DNA of 64,000 nt from Chionis minor (Eukaryota > Chordata > Aves > Charadriiformes > Chionididae), in NCBI GenBank assembly GCA_013398295.1, contig VZSF01002935.1, forward strand, positions 248,001-312,000, in the 5' to 3' direction. Below are positions 1-13,000 of the stretch, in pieces (positions within the stretch are counted from its first letter, which is position 1; the number at the start of each line of letters is the position of its first letter). The notes beneath the pieces are model-generated. The model saw only the letters and a program-made list of their open reading frames with translations. It ran no database searches and was not told the origin of the DNA. Position numbers and translations under genes: made by a program.

Positions 1-2166
1 GTGGGGAGCACCCCAATGGGCACAACCAAAGGCGATATGTGAAATGCGTGAGAATAGAGCTACCGCCAGAGCCAGTGCTCTTGGACTGTATCTTTATTAT
101 ATACTCTACACGGAAAGTAAATCAGTATAACTGAGAATTTATGTGGGACACGCAGGATTGAAATTTATGGTTGTGTAATTTTCAAAATAAAAAGGGTGCT
201 GTAATTGCTTTTTATTTATTTGTTTTGTATAGTACAGCAGGTACGAGGGGGAACTTTCTAAAGGAAGAGCAGGAGAGAAGTAGCAAAGTGGTATGTAAAT
301 ACTACAGCTGTGAATATTGGATACGGTTACAGGGAATTTGTATAGCGAACAAGGAAAGACAACACAAAATTGCAATAATAAAAAACCCAGGAATATCAGA
401 CTATACATTAAACTTCAGGCATCTGGGTATAACTCAATTTTTAAATGACAGAAATTAGGGGAAGAAATTGGCATTTATATTATTTCACAGCTGCCTTTGT
501 GTTTCTGGCAGGTTCCTCTAACTCAACACCAAGATCCAGTGCAGCAGATCTGAGGACTCTGCCTTTCTGGCTTCCTATTTTCTAGTTTTATGGCTGTTTT
601 TTCAGGACACTAATTTGCATATGTAACTTATGTACAGTTCTTTTTCTTTAACGTAGCACATGGTTTACCTCTTGCAAAGCACTTTGGGAATCTTCTTGGG
701 AAGCTAGCAGCAGGAATTTTAATGTGATAGAATATTTTTAATATTGTATGAAATTAGGAGGCTACACGGTGTTATTATACATAACTTTATTTGAGTCTGC
801 AATTTTTCCTGTATGGTTTCATGCATATAAATGGAATACCCAGGGTCTGGCCATGTGTTAACATCTCACATTTCCTTTCCTGCCACAAATGCTGCTTATT
901 ATAATGGTATGAACTGAAATATGTATTTTTATTGCTGTTCCAAATGAATAGGAATGTAGAAACACACAAATATGGATTTGTTTTTCAATATTACCTATGT
1001 CTGTTTTATAGTCTGATAAAAGTTTTAGTTGACACAGAGCTGAATAAAAGTAGCCCTGTACAATGTGTTTACTCAAATATTTAACTTGTGAAATTTAATA
1101 AAATAACAATTTAACCAGATAAGGATTAGTCAAATACAAAAACTATTAGAAACATTCCCCTAATTCAAATAAAATCCTCAACCATTATCAGATGTAGGAA
1201 AACCACATAAGAATTCATTTAAAAAGTTTTCAAGCTCCAATAAGTTAGATATAATAGACCTTTTTTGTCAAACACAAAAATAAATATTATTGATTTTATG
1301 AATAAATACATTTTCTTAAATGATTTAGAAAGCTCTGTTTATTCATATACAGACAGTGTTTAGAATATGTAGTAGCCAGTATGTCTGCAGATATATTTAT
1401 GTTGGACTGTTTAGATTGGCTTCACCTCTGTAATAATTTATAACAGTTTCAATGTAAACCTGCCATTGAGCAGGTCATAAAGGTCCTGCATTTTAACCAT
1501 CATAATTTCAGATAAACCCACAAAACTATTTCTTGCAGGAAAGCTCTAGTTAATCCTTGAATATCTTTGGGATGGAATTTGGTTTTTTATTTAGGCAAAT
1601 TGAAAGAGCAATAAAGGCTGCATTTTTAACAGTGTTTGATAGTCCAGTACTGGTGATAATTTAAAATATATACATTTTGTTTTGTTTTACAGCAGTAACT
1701 CTTCATTGACACTTATTAATACAAAAATTCTTCCCTTTAATTGATTTCAAGTCTTACTCAAAAGAGAAACCTACTGTTCATTTTTAAGTGTTTCATTGTA
1801 CACTAGAAAAGCTAACATGAATATAGTAGTGTTTTTCCACACTAAATGAAGATAGATCAATGCCATTTGTTTTTCACTTGATAGAAGGTTCTTAAAGGCA
1901 TGGATTTCGGAAGTGTGAGAATTATTCACTTAATTTCTAAGGTAACACCCCCCATCCGCCACCCCCACCCCCACCTTTTCTCAAAATAAGCATTTTCTAC
2001 AAAAATCCTACCAATATACTTATGTTCAAGGAAATGATTTTGAATACTACAATCTAAATATTTTTTAAAAGCTGCTATATTTTAGTATACGTATATTTAG
2101 TATTTTAAACAAACAATGAAAAATCAAAAAATGCAAATACAAAAATTGATTTGGTGTTTTTGATTG
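1..2166. other. AT-rich spacer, nothing recognised
   Basis: Non-coding, AT-rich sequence with only short, compositionally random open frames. I see no CR1 match, splice-bounded exon or RNA gene here. The only distinct structure is the C-rich tract at 1948-1975, listed separately. Confidence 0.6.
1948..1975 (-). repeat. C-rich tract (G-rich on minus strand)
   Basis: The plus strand has C-runs of 6, 2, 2, 5, 5 and 2 separated by one to three bases. The complementary strand is therefore G-rich and could form a two-layer or irregular G-quadruplex. Only three runs reach three or more Gs, so a canonical three-layer quadruplex is not predicted. Confidence 0.6.
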
Positions 2167-2204
2167 TGTTTGTTTGTTTGCTTGTTTGTTTGTTTGTTTG
2201 TTTT
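2167..2204 (+). repeat. (TTTG)n microsatellite
   Basis: About nine units of TTTG with one interrupted unit (CTTG). It abuts the 5' truncation point of the CR1 that begins at about 2206, so the element may have inserted beside this simple repeat or the repeat may have grown at the junction. Confidence 0.9.
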
Positions 2205-2205
2205 G

Positions 2206-4299
2206 GAGGGTGCACAGCAAGCTCACTGCCCTGGACTTCAGGAGAGCAGACTGCGGCCTCTTGAGGTATCTGCTACGTAGGGTTGCATGGGATAAAGCAC
2301 TGCAGGGTAGAGGGGCCCAGGAAAGCCCAGTAATATTCAAGGATCACCTCCTCCAAGCTCAGCATTGATGTATTCCAGCAAAGAAGTAAGGCTAAAAACT
2401 CAGGAGGCCTGCATGGATCAACAAGGAGCTCCCGGACACACTCAAAAGTAAAAAGAAGGCTTACAGAGGGTGGAAGCAAGGACAGGTAGCCTGGGAGGAA
2501 TACAGAGAAACTGTCTGAGCAGCCAGGGACCAGGTTAGGCAAACCAAAGCCCAGATAGAATTACATCTGGCCAGGGACATCAAGGGCAACAAGAAAAACT
2601 TCTGTAAGTATGTCACTGATAAAAGGAAGACTAAGGAAGATGTGGGCCCTCTCTGGAAGGAAATAGGAGACCTGGTCACCCGAGATATGGAGAAGGCTGA
2701 GGTACTCCATGACTTTTTTGCCTCAATCTTCACCAGCATGGGCTCTAGCCACACCACCCAAGTCGTAGAAAACAAAGGCAGAGGCTGTGAGAATGAAGAA
2801 CTGCCCACTGTAGGTGAACATCAAGTATGAGAACATCTGAGGAACCCGAAGGTGCACAAGTCTGTGGGACCTGAGGCAATCCATTGGCTGGTCCTGAGGG
2901 AACTGGCAGATGAAGTCGCTAAGCCACTTTCCATTATATTTGAAAAGTTGTGGCAGTGTGGTGAAGTTTCCACTGACTGAAAAAGGGGAAATGTAACCCC
3001 CATTTTCAAAAAGAGAAAAAAGGAAGACCAAGGGAACTACAGGCTGGTTAGTCTCCCCTCTGTGACTTGCAAGATCATGGAGCAGATCCTCCTGGAAACC
3101 CTGCTAAGGCACATGGCAGATAAAGAGGTGATTGGTGACAGCCAACATGTCTTCACAAAGGGCAAGTCTTGCCTGACAAATTTGGTGACCTTCTATAATG
3201 AGGTTACAGCATTGGTAGATAAGGGAAGAGTAACTGACATCATTTATCTGGAATTACGCAAAGCATTTGACACTGTCCTGCATGACATCCTGATCTCTAA
3301 ATTGGAGATACATAGATTTGATGGATGGACCACTTGGTGGATAAGGAGTTGGCTGTATAGCCACACTCAAAGGTCAATGGCTTGATGTCCAAGTGGAAAC
3401 CAGTGATGAGTAGCATTCCCTAGGGGTCGGTACTGGGAATGGTGCTGTTTAACATCTTTGTCAGGATTTGTGGGATTGAGTGCACCCTCAGCAAATTTGC
3501 TGACAACACCAAGCTGTGTGAAGTGGTCAACACACTGGAGAGAAGGGATGCCATCCAGAGGGACCTGGACAGGCTTGAGAGGTGGGCCTATGCCAGCCTC
3601 GTGAAGTTTAACAAGGCCAAGTGCAAGGCCCCGCGCATGGGTTGGGACAATCCCAAGCAAAAATACAGGCTGGATGGAGAATGGACTGAAAGCAGTCATG
3701 AGGAGAGGGACTTGGGGGTGTTGGTGGATGAGAAGCTCAGTATGACCAGGCAACATGCACTTGAAGCCCAGAAAGCCAACCACATCCTGGGCTGCATCAA
3801 AAGAAGTGTGGCCAGCAGGTTGAGGGAGGTCATTCTGTACCTCTAATCTGCTCTCATGAGACTTCACTTGGAGTACTATGTCCATCTTCGGAGTCTTCAG
3901 CACAAGAAGGACATGCACCTGCTGGAGCAAGCCCAGAGGAGGACCACGCAGATGAAAAGAGGGCTGGAGCACATCTCCTATGAAGACGGGCTGAGAGAGC
4001 TGGGGTGGTTCAGCCTGGAGAAAAGAAGCCTCCAGGGAGAGTTTACAGCGGCCTTCGGGTATCTGAAAGGGACCTACAAGAAAGATGGAGAGGGACTTTT
4101 GGCAAGGGCATGTAGTGGTAGGATGAGGGGTAATGGCTTCAAACTGGAAGAGGAGAGATTTAGATTAGATCTCAGGAAGAAATTTTACACTATGAGCGTG
4201 GTGAAACACCAGAACAGGTTTCCTAGGGAAGCTGTGGAGGCCCCGTCCCTGGAGGTGTTCAAGGCCAGGTTGGATGGGGCTTTGAGCAACCTGGTCTAG
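2206..4299 (+). pseudogene. CR1 ORF2 reverse transcriptase remnant
   Basis: Decayed ORF2 of the CR1 element. In an intact copy this protein combines an endonuclease with a reverse transcriptase and drives target-primed reverse transcription. The endonuclease is missing. One frame runs from about 2206 to 3385, interrupted by in-frame stops at 2366-2368, 2828-2830 and 2978-2980. A frameshift between 3386 and 3438 moves to a second frame that runs to the natural stop at 4297-4299, with another in-frame stop at 3844-3846. Recognisable motifs are the RT palm motif [11 protein letters not shown] (3245-3277) and the catalytic box, which reads FADN (3496-3507) instead of the family's FADD. The second catalytic aspartate is therefore lost. 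The element cannot move itself. Confidence 0.93.
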
Positions 4300-4383
4300 T
4301 GGAAGGTGTCCTTGCCCAGGGCTGGGGGCTTCCAACGAAATGATCTTTAACCTAAAACCTAATCCATTCTATGCTTCTATGAA
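2206..4383 (+). mobile_element. CR1 non-LTR retrotransposon, 5'-truncated, about 2.2 kb
   Basis: A long plus-strand copy of the Chicken Repeat 1 (CR1) LINE family. It covers the linker after the endonuclease, the reverse-transcriptase domain, the C-terminal part of ORF2 and the short 3' UTR. The 3' end at 4366-4383 has the diagnostic degenerate ATTCTATG-type octamer repeat, and CR1 lacks a poly(A) tail, as seen here. The 5' end is lost, which is usual for CR1 because reverse transcription stops early. It is the longest element in the window. Its 3' part shares unusual bases (for example CACCAGAACAGGTTTCCTAG near 4206) with the copy at 27615-28113, so the two belong to the same subfamily. Confidence 0.96.
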
Positions 4384-5325
4384 TCCTGCCTACTGATCAG
4401 AAGTCCCTTTGATATGAGGTGGTTTACAACAATGGGACAGAGATCTGGTAGTATGGAGCATTTTGTATGGTTTCTTAACATTTGAAAAATGAGGAATATT
4501 AGCGCTTCTCTTTGCTAGAAGTTAAGGAGGAACTTCAGTGGCCTTTGGTAGCGAACGCTTATTTTGTAAATAGTTCAGTCATCAGAGAGATCAAACACAT
4601 TAATATTGAAACCATGCTTTCCTCAAAAGTGGGAAAATGGAAGCTCCATTCAGAGGTTTATATATTTCTCTATACATAAATGAATACATATAGTGATAAT
4701 GGATTACGGCGAAAATAATGTAGATGACATTTCCTGTGGGACTGCTATATTGCATCTGTATCTGAAGGATTATTTTGTATGACCTGTTCTCAGAAGTACA
4801 TACACCTGTTAAGCCCAACTTTCTTTCCACATTTTTGTTTAATTAATCTATCCTATGCTGCATTTCTAAGGTATTCATGAATGTGAGACTGGTGAGCCAA
4901 ACAAATACAGATTTTTGTGACACAGGCAATATCAGACAAAACAAATGATAGGGAAGGGAAGGCCAGGGCAATTTACTGTAGCCCTGCACAATATAGTGAA
5001 TAGCCATTACTGATGGCAATGGTCACTTGGTATTTCATAGATGGAAACATCATACTTCTGGCCAGGGCAGAAGCTGGGCAGAGGGAGTGTGCGTTTCTAG
5101 CTGCCCCCGTATGTGTAACTGTATCTCCAGTGGTTACTGACTGACCAGATGTTCTTTGTTTAGTAAATCCAGGTGAAAACTGAAAACCTGGATGTTGCTT
5201 TGCATTGAAGCATATAATAAACTGTGTTTTAAAAATACATTGAATGCTTCATCTTTTCTCCAGACCCTGACTCATTCTGCAAGTTAGCATGATCAGGAGT
5301 TGTGTAATTATTACAGGATGCTCAC
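4384..5325. other. spacer, nothing recognised
   Basis: AT-rich non-coding sequence directly after the CR1 3' end. I see no repeat family or exon-like segment that I can name. Confidence 0.55.
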
Positions 5326-5615
5326 ATTCTCATGAATGGCACAGTCTTCCCTCTGCTTCTGGCTCAGCTTCTGTAGTTGCAAGCTTTCCAGTTGGGCAAA
5401 ATAATTGCTATTTCTCTTCCATGTCCTCCACCTCTGATCACTGCAGGCTGCCAGGTTTTGTACATATTGTTTGGCTCGCCTGGCAGCTTCCAAATAAGAG
5501 CTGCTGGAATTAGACAGTGGTATTCCCAACTGAAGCTTGATGGTGAGCATGGAGATGCATGGCTCGTTAATGAGGATTTTCGCTTCTTCCCAAATGTTTG
5601 GGTGATCTTGACCAG
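5326..5615 (-). other. candidate coding exon, helical protein segment
   Basis: On the minus strand an open frame of about 96 codons is bounded by a possible 3' splice site (CTCCCCCTGTGGTAG, AG at 5617-5616) and a possible 5' splice site (GTGAGC, GT at 5325-5324). The frame also continues upstream of the AG and ends in a stop just past the GT, so it could instead be a terminal exon or chance. The predicted peptide is rich in Leu, Gln, Lys, Arg and Ser and has a WRTWKR motif inside a long likely helix (AARRAKQYVQNLAAC and onward). That recalls spectrin-repeat or coiled-coil proteins but is not diagnostic. I do not recognise the protein. I saw no poly(A) signal just downstream. Confidence 0.25.
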
Positions 5616-5635
5616 CTACCACAGGGGGAGTTTCC

Positions 5636-5655
5636 TCCCCCCCCGCTCCCCCACC
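5636..5655 (+). repeat. short C-rich tract
   Basis: A run of eight Cs followed after GCT by five Cs. It lies just upstream (in the minus-strand sense) of the exon-like segment at 5326-5615. Confidence 0.6.
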
Positions 5656-8600
5656 GGTGCCACATTTTTATTAGCTTTGCTTATAGAAATATAACAAAGC
5701 AGAAAAGGCCACACTGGTTTTGCTCTGTAAATATTTAAGTGTAGACTGTGTGGACACATGGCAGGTATAAACCAGACTCAAAGGGATCTCCAGGTTGGTG
5801 ATGGTCTGTCTAATTTAATCTAAGTATTACTCAATGTGGTACACGGTGCCTCTGAATTTATGTATAGTCACGGCATGATGAGCTTTTCATGACACTATTT
5901 TCCTAGTTATACTGTAAAACAAACTCGCACTTGGCATAACAGAAATGCTTGGCAGGAATGCTGTTATATTCACAGTTCATGAGACAATGACTGATACCTT
6001 GTTTAATCGTCTCACAGCATCAGCAAGGAAGCTGAATCTTAGGCACTCTCTCCACCCGCATGCACGCAAAAGGACAGACAGATGAACTCAGCCTGCTATG
6101 CTTCACTGTCTTTTCCCCCTCTACCTGCAGCTGGCCCCTTGCAGAGCTATTAAAATAGATTTTCTGATTTTTTTTTTTTTAACTCTCACTCTCTTGAGCT
6201 TTTTGCCAGTCTGCCTCCCTCTGACTTTTGTACTTCTTTTGCGTGTAGCATTATGCTCCCTTCATGGAGATGGTATCAAGTTCTCTGCTGTGTAAATTGG
6301 CATGGCTACGCAGCACTCAGAGAGGCTCTTTGCCAGTTTACACTGAGAATCTATCCCTAAACAATTATACTCAGCAGTACCAAAAAACCACTTAAATCAA
6401 CAGCAAATGTAGGAGAAGTTTTGGGCACAAATCCCACTGCCTTCAGTTTCTTAAATTGGAGAAACTACCAGGAAGCAAGGACATGGAAAGGGAGCTGGGG
6501 GAGAACTTGGGGCACAGTCAGTCTGCTCTCTCAGCAATCAGCAGAAGAAACAACAATACAAATCCCTTGCTGTCAGTTCCATCAGCAAGAAGTAAATAAG
6601 AATGAGCAAATCAGTTAGCATGTAAAATGAAAGTACTTTCTCTGAGTTTTTCTCCCTTTCTCACCTTGGTCATAAATCATATAACTCTGCATTTACTGTG
6701 CTTGAGAGAAAGACAAACATAGACATGGACATTTTGTCATAATCCCATAAAAAATGGTAAAAATAAAGGGTCAGCAATTACATTAATGCGCAGCTGGCAC
6801 AAAGTTCTTGAAGACAGTGAATTGGAATAGAAGCAGCCATAAAAAGGGTAGGTGTGCGAATCCATGAAACAGAGGGTATGACATCTGGCCTTTTGCCTCA
6901 ATGCCCTGGGTTTGCTGGTTTGCAAAGGATATTGAGGGCATGCTGTAGGACAGCTTTGTTCTTCTGATGACCAGCCAAGGTCTGCTCGTCTCATTCATGC
7001 AAATTACCCCGCTAACTTCAACAGCTGTATTAGCATGGCTATTGTGAGCAAACTTTGGCTTCAACGCTAACTGGGTCTTCAGCAAAACTAGACTTTTGTA
7101 GTCATGGAAGAGGAAATGGTTCTGTGCAAATATTTACCAGTGCTAGAAACTATGAATTTCACATTTACAATTACACTAATGTCTGCCTAGGATAGAATGA
7201 ATCATGTCTTTTCCTAACAGAATGATTTATCCTATAAATATTTGTTGTAAAAGCAGGACACGCTATGCAAGGCAGCAAGGAAATAATTTCATCTCTTCAA
7301 TTCGAAGAAGTACTCTAATTGACTTTTGACCTTGATAGTCCATAAGGACTAACAGAAACTCTCTTACCCACTTTACACTATGTCTGTTGTGTAATGTTTA
7401 AATAAGGCTGTAATTCAAAGAAATGTGTCCCCTTGTTAAAATGTCAATAAAGTTCTTATTGTTTAAGGAAACTCCTGGTAGAATGTCTTGTGCTTCAGCT
7501 GCGGATATTTCTTCTTTCAAAAAAAAAGATCCTGGCTCTCTTTTAACTTTTCTTCTTTCTTCAATGCCTTGCATAAATTTAAATTGTACCTGGCTGACTG
7601 CTGTACGTGCATGTGTATGGGCACACTGCGGACAATATCATCATACCACATCCAGGTTCTCCTGAGGGATGTACCTTGACCTTACTTCATCTCTACCTTT
7701 TGCTGTTGCTGGATTTTTTCTTCAGTGGTCCCTGATTATTCATTCCCAGTTTTGTTTGGCCCAGTTCTGGGGCAATGTACAAAGAAACCAGAATATCTAC
7801 TTTCATTCTGGTGTCATGTTTATTCAGATTTATTTTCTGTTGAGGAAAAGGCAAAAGTAGGAATGAGGAAAGAATTATAACCTATGTGGCCCAATAGACA
7901 GCAAACTGAAAACTGAACACTTGCCTATCTCTGTAGAGAAAATCTTAATTGATAGTCACACAGTGGCCCGGAGGATTTTTTTTTTCCTGCTAGTCATGTT
8001 GTTTGAGTATCCTGAATGTGAAGAAAACACACTCCTGTTTGTTTGCTACATTTCACAAGTTTTTCAGTGAGTTTTGGCCAGGTGAGGAGACCCAGAGCGC
8101 CATGTTTCTTCTCCAAACATATATCCTCCCTCCCAAAAATAGTTGTGAGATTAACAAAGGGCACTTACAGCTGCCTTCTGTGTTATGTTTAAAGGAAGAT
8201 GATCAGAACTGTATTTATTGCAATTTTGACACAATTGTTTCTAGAAATCAAGCTATGCAGCGGTACACTTGAATGTCTGCCTCAGTCATGGAGATAAAGT
8301 CTTCATATGATTAGTTTTAGATGCGCTGTAATCCCAGTACCTGCCAGACTAAGAAATGGGAGGAATGCCAAACCATAGAGTTTGCTGGGTTCTGCAGGAG
8401 ACAAGATGAGCTGAGGGAGCTGAGCCTTTCCTGTGAGCATTCCTTGGGAACAGGCAAATTCCTTCCCCCAATGTGTGGAGTCTGAGAGGTATCTGAGCTC
8501 TCTAGATATGCAAAGCGAGGAGAAAAACGGCAAATGCATTCAAATCTGGATTGGAGAGAAAGCACGTGTATGAACTGGGTTGGGAAATCAGGTGAAGAAA

Positions 8601-9758
8601 GAAGAGCATCACATGCCATGAGTGAGAATCTATTACATGAAACTGGATAAACTGATGAAATTAGCTGAAGAAGGGAACTTAAGACAAAATCTTGAAGTTA
8701 CCACTTCATGTCAATTGTACCCAGGCAAGCAGCCATCTCAGGAAGTAACTGTGGTACTGTGAGGTCCAACATATTAGCCCTATGCAAAAGGTAGCAGAAT
8801 TAGTGCACATTTCCTTCACTTGTGAAATAATCTTACAACTTTTTTCTCATGGGGCAGTTGGACTTCCTAACCCAGCCAATTTTCATGTCTATGCATAAGA
8901 TTAACTTTCTGTTCCCTTAGCTCACCCCACATTTGCATATAATTTGTTTCTGTAATTTTTTTAATTTCAGACCAGGATTAATTTTAGAAGAAAAACAAAT
9001 TTTCTTCCCTTTTTTTTTTTTTTTTTTCACGTTTGCGTTTCACTTGGTTTCATATTTCTGACTAGATCTGTAGATTCAGGTCTCTGCAATCAATTCTGGT
9101 GTTATGCACGAGAAATTTAGGAAACAGTCTTGCAGTTAACTTAAGACAACAAATATACAGAGCATTGAGTTGAGCATTACAGTCAAATCTCTGAGGTGCA
9201 TGCAGTGAACTTAAACTGAAAAAGTATAGTTGTCCCTAGTTGTAAAAGATTTTCCTGAGCTAGTATAATAAAAAGACTACGGATGAAAAGTGTGAACACA
9301 GGTACATCTTGCAGGGAAAGTCACCTCCAAGCTGTTAGCTTTCTACGGCCAAAGTTTTTCTGAAACCCACAGGAAGGTTCTGCCTGCACCCTCTTATCAA
9401 CAGTGTTGGCACCTTGACCAGTATTGACACGGACACTGAAGAAAGATACTGAAGTAAAGGAGATGGGTAGATGTAGGAAAACACGATTCAAGAAGTAAAA
9501 TCAGTATTTTGCATGCAATTCTATCAATCACACAGCTTTCCTATATCTATGGGGACAGATGTAAAAGCAGATGTATGATTCTTGATTGACAGTGCTTCCA
9601 TTACTAATGCAAATGAATAAGCTATTACAAAATATGATCAAAAGACTTTGGAGGCCTTCAGGGCAAAAATCTGCAGCAGCAAGTATCAAGTCTGTGCTTT
9701 ATATTCATGAAAATAAAATATAGTAAATCTCCCTTCCTGCTGTGTTTCTTGCCTGCAG
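5656..9758. other. spacer with homopolymer runs, nothing recognised
   Basis: AT-rich sequence with T-runs at about 6169-6180 and 9010-9027. Short open frames here have neither splice-like borders nor protein-like composition. No CR1 fragment was recognised. Confidence 0.5.
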
Positions 9759-10013
9759 GATGGAGTGCGATGAAGGAGTCCTTTGGAACACAGGTTCATG
9801 TATGCACATCTGGTCTGCCCCAGTCAGACAAGTGAGAGAAACCCTTACAGCAAAGCAAGATCTCCAGGTACCTATGGTTTATGAAATTTTCTATTCTATT
9901 TGGTTAAAACCAGTACCAAGCAATTGTGTCTGCAGCAAATGAGAAAGCTGTGGAGAACCAGTGAGCAGTTCCCAATCTGCTATCCAAAAGGCAAACCCCC
10001 TGTTGTCTAGATG
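9759..10013 (+). other. candidate exon (possibly non-coding RNA)
   Basis: Bounded by a strong 3' splice-site-like sequence, a pyrimidine-rich tract ending in GCCTGCAG (AG at 9757-9758), and by GTAAGT at 10014. An alternative donor GTGAGA at 9832 would give a 73-nt exon, and an alternative acceptor TGTCTGCAG (AG at 9934-9935) would give a 78-nt exon. One frame is open from the acceptor to a stop at 9940-9942, so a full 255-nt exon would be terminal-coding or non-coding. The peptide is not recognised. The splice-like borders are directly visible; transcription is inferred. Confidence 0.22.
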
Positions 10014-13000
10014 GTAAGTCTGGAATCAATTCAAATTTCTGATTGTATTATGTCATGTTAAGAAAAAAATTAACCTGTTCTCATTTTAGCCAGGTCAAAA
10101 ATACACTCTCAGGTTTTGACTGCTCACTTTTTTTGTTTGTTTTCATTCTATCTGTTCATGGCAAGGGTAATGGAGGCTTCTTAACTAGAGTATGAGTAGA
10201 CTGACATTATAATTATCATGTCATATTCATTTCATAACTGATGCCTCTATTTTAGTGTTTTTTTTTTTTTTTTTATGAACAAGAAACATTCCTGGACTTG
10301 CCTTCTTGTCTGGCATACATGCTAGGGAAGGAATGCTCTGATTTTCAAAATTTTCTCACTGTTACTTTAAGGGGCAAAAGTAAATGTGTGTCCAAAACAC
10401 TTTACTGCTTGTAAAGCCCTTCTGTATTTTAATGTGCCTCGGTATGACAAAATAAGAGGATATCTTTAAGTTTAGTAAGTCTCCTTTTCCTGTGTTCTTT
10501 AATTTATGTTTCAGGCATTTCAAAGTGACTGTGTGGCACTCTATACATTGTAAAAAAAAAAAAAAAAGCCTCTAGAAATGCTAGTCATGTCTAAAGTGAG
10601 AATAATTGGCCCTGACAGAGAGGAAAGTAGTAATTGGAATGAGAGTTGTTTAAATAACAGTTTAAATTTTCTTTCCTTACTTTTCTGATTATATGCACTA
10701 TAAAGCAGGATTTCTTTGCCTTGGGTGTTTCACAGAGTCGTTTCTGTATGCAGCATGCCCAGCAGTATAACTCAAGTAATAAGTTCAGCTATAATTTGGA
10801 TTAGACTTTGAGTTTAGCTGCCTTACATACAAATACGCCATTCAATTGGTATTAACACTGTATCATCAAAATATTCAGTAGGCTGAAGCAGGACAGGCTA
10901 ATTGCGTCCTCTAACTCTTCTAAGTTATCATCATTCCTTCATTCTGAACAGTTAAATGGAAAGTCAGATGCAACACTAGAGGAGGAAAAACATGCTTAAA
11001 AACTTGAGGTATGAATACACTTCATGTTCTGCTAAACACTCTCCTCACTGTTAGTATCCAAGGAAGAGTAAAGTTACTATGTTTTTTAGCCCTTCCCTCC
11101 ATGTGATTTGTGTTGTTCTTAAATATAGCTTTGCTCAGAGCTATGCAGAACAGGTGTTTTAAAAAGCTTTGGAGTATGTCAAAGTTTAGTACTGTAACAC
11201 GACTGGAATTATTTTCCTATTGAGCACATCTGTCTCCAGCAATAGATGCAGCTCCCATCTAAATAGTAGTTGGGGTCTGCGTGGTCACATCTGCCCTCCT
11301 TCAAAATATTTATGGAAAATATAAATCAAGGCAGGGGTTGATTTGAGAATCTGGAAGGATCAGGTGACATCTGCAGTGGAACAAATGAAATCTAAATGTG
11401 CCCTGATTTGCAGAATAATATGTGAAAATTACTTTATGAGCTTGGTAATTTCCTTGTGCACCTTTAATGGACACAGCCAGAATGTATTAGCTCTGCTAAT
11501 CTTGGGGATCAGTTGTCCTTCTGATAACCTTTGATGTTTGTCTCCTGAACCTTTAGCTAAAACCTTCAAAGTGTCTTAGATGAACTCAGTTTGGTATTTT
11601 TTTTTCTAGGTTTTTTTTTTGTTTAATTAATTTCTTTTTTGTTTTAATTTTGTTGGTTGGTTGGTTGTGTTTTTAAAAAATGAAACAAAGTTATAGGTGA
11701 AATTTGACTCCATTAATGTGAATGATAAATTTCTACTGACTTGAATAACAAAGAATTTAATTCTTCTAAAGCAGTGGCTGGTCCACAGTGGATCTGAAGT
11801 GTCTGAAATTCAGGATTCAAAATCATTTTGATTTTTGATACTGTCCAAGCTATAAAATGGAGACCAATAATTATAATATTTATGATTTATGAGAGCTGTT
11901 TTCCAGTTATTTCCATTTGACTAAAAAAAAATTTGAAGTCTTAGAAGATCTATCTGCATGAAAAATAAAACTACCTGGGAATTTAATAATACAGAGATAA
12001 CGAAATGAGATCTGGTTTTTCAGTTCATCAATATGTGTATTTCGTTCTGTCTACCTTTTGCAATATTGATGACATTATATCTGCTATTGGTGCTTTTTGA
12101 TCTCAATTTCTTTAATCTTCCCAAAGGTGTTCAGTATTTTTTTGATATTGAGTTTCCTAGAAATTATTTACACATGGAAAACTTTAACATTTGTTTGAAT
12201 AAAAGTTAGCATTAGGCAGAATGTGGGCATTTTGTGGAAATTTCTGACTTCAGTAGCAAGATGAAAATTTTGGCCATAAAAAAAATATGTTTCAGTTTCA
12301 TTTCAATTTCTGTTCCGGTGTATTAACAAAATGCCTTACAAGAGGTTCAGTTCAGCTGCTCACGTCTTTTTCACTCTGACGGATCAGGCCTCTTCTGCTG
12401 AACTACAACTCTCATGAACCACCAAGGGCTTTTCAGTCTTGGAGAGCGGCACAGTTCTCTGCCCCAGAACCTCATCCAGAGGGGCATCTGATGGGGAAAG
12501 CAAACCAGCAGGGTAGGACAAGCGCAAGAAGCACTCTGACTATAATTACGGTGAACATCAGCCTCTCAAGAGCATCATGATGCTTTTTTGCAAGAAACCG
12601 CTCTAAAGCTAGCAGTAGTCTGTGATCCACCTCAGAGGTTTGAGTAAGTTTGGAAGCTGAAGAGCCTTCATGCACGAGGACGAAACTGGGGTTGCATCAG
12701 ACTGGTTCCAGTCTGGGTTAAATATGCCTGGCCCTTCTGTATTGCAGATCAAGAGTTCAAGTATAAAATGACACGATGTTTTAAATGGGTAGTTTCAATG
12801 TAAGCAGCAGCTGTAAGTGCAAAAAGCAATGATATTGCCATCACACCCCTAACAGTCAAAACTGTTTGGAAATCTCATTTGTTTTTCATTAGTTACCGCA
12901 ACAGTTTGAATAAAATCCTGTTCAATCTCAGCAAAGAGTACTTTGGAAATGTTAGTCTGTTATTCTTTAAACAAAGTTCAACAGCTATTAACAGAGTACT

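Noticed and set aside
3367..3972. 201-codon minus-strand open frame, the longest in the window
   Set aside because: It is antisense to the reverse-transcriptase region of the CR1 at 2206-4383. Its openness follows from the codon use of the sense strand.
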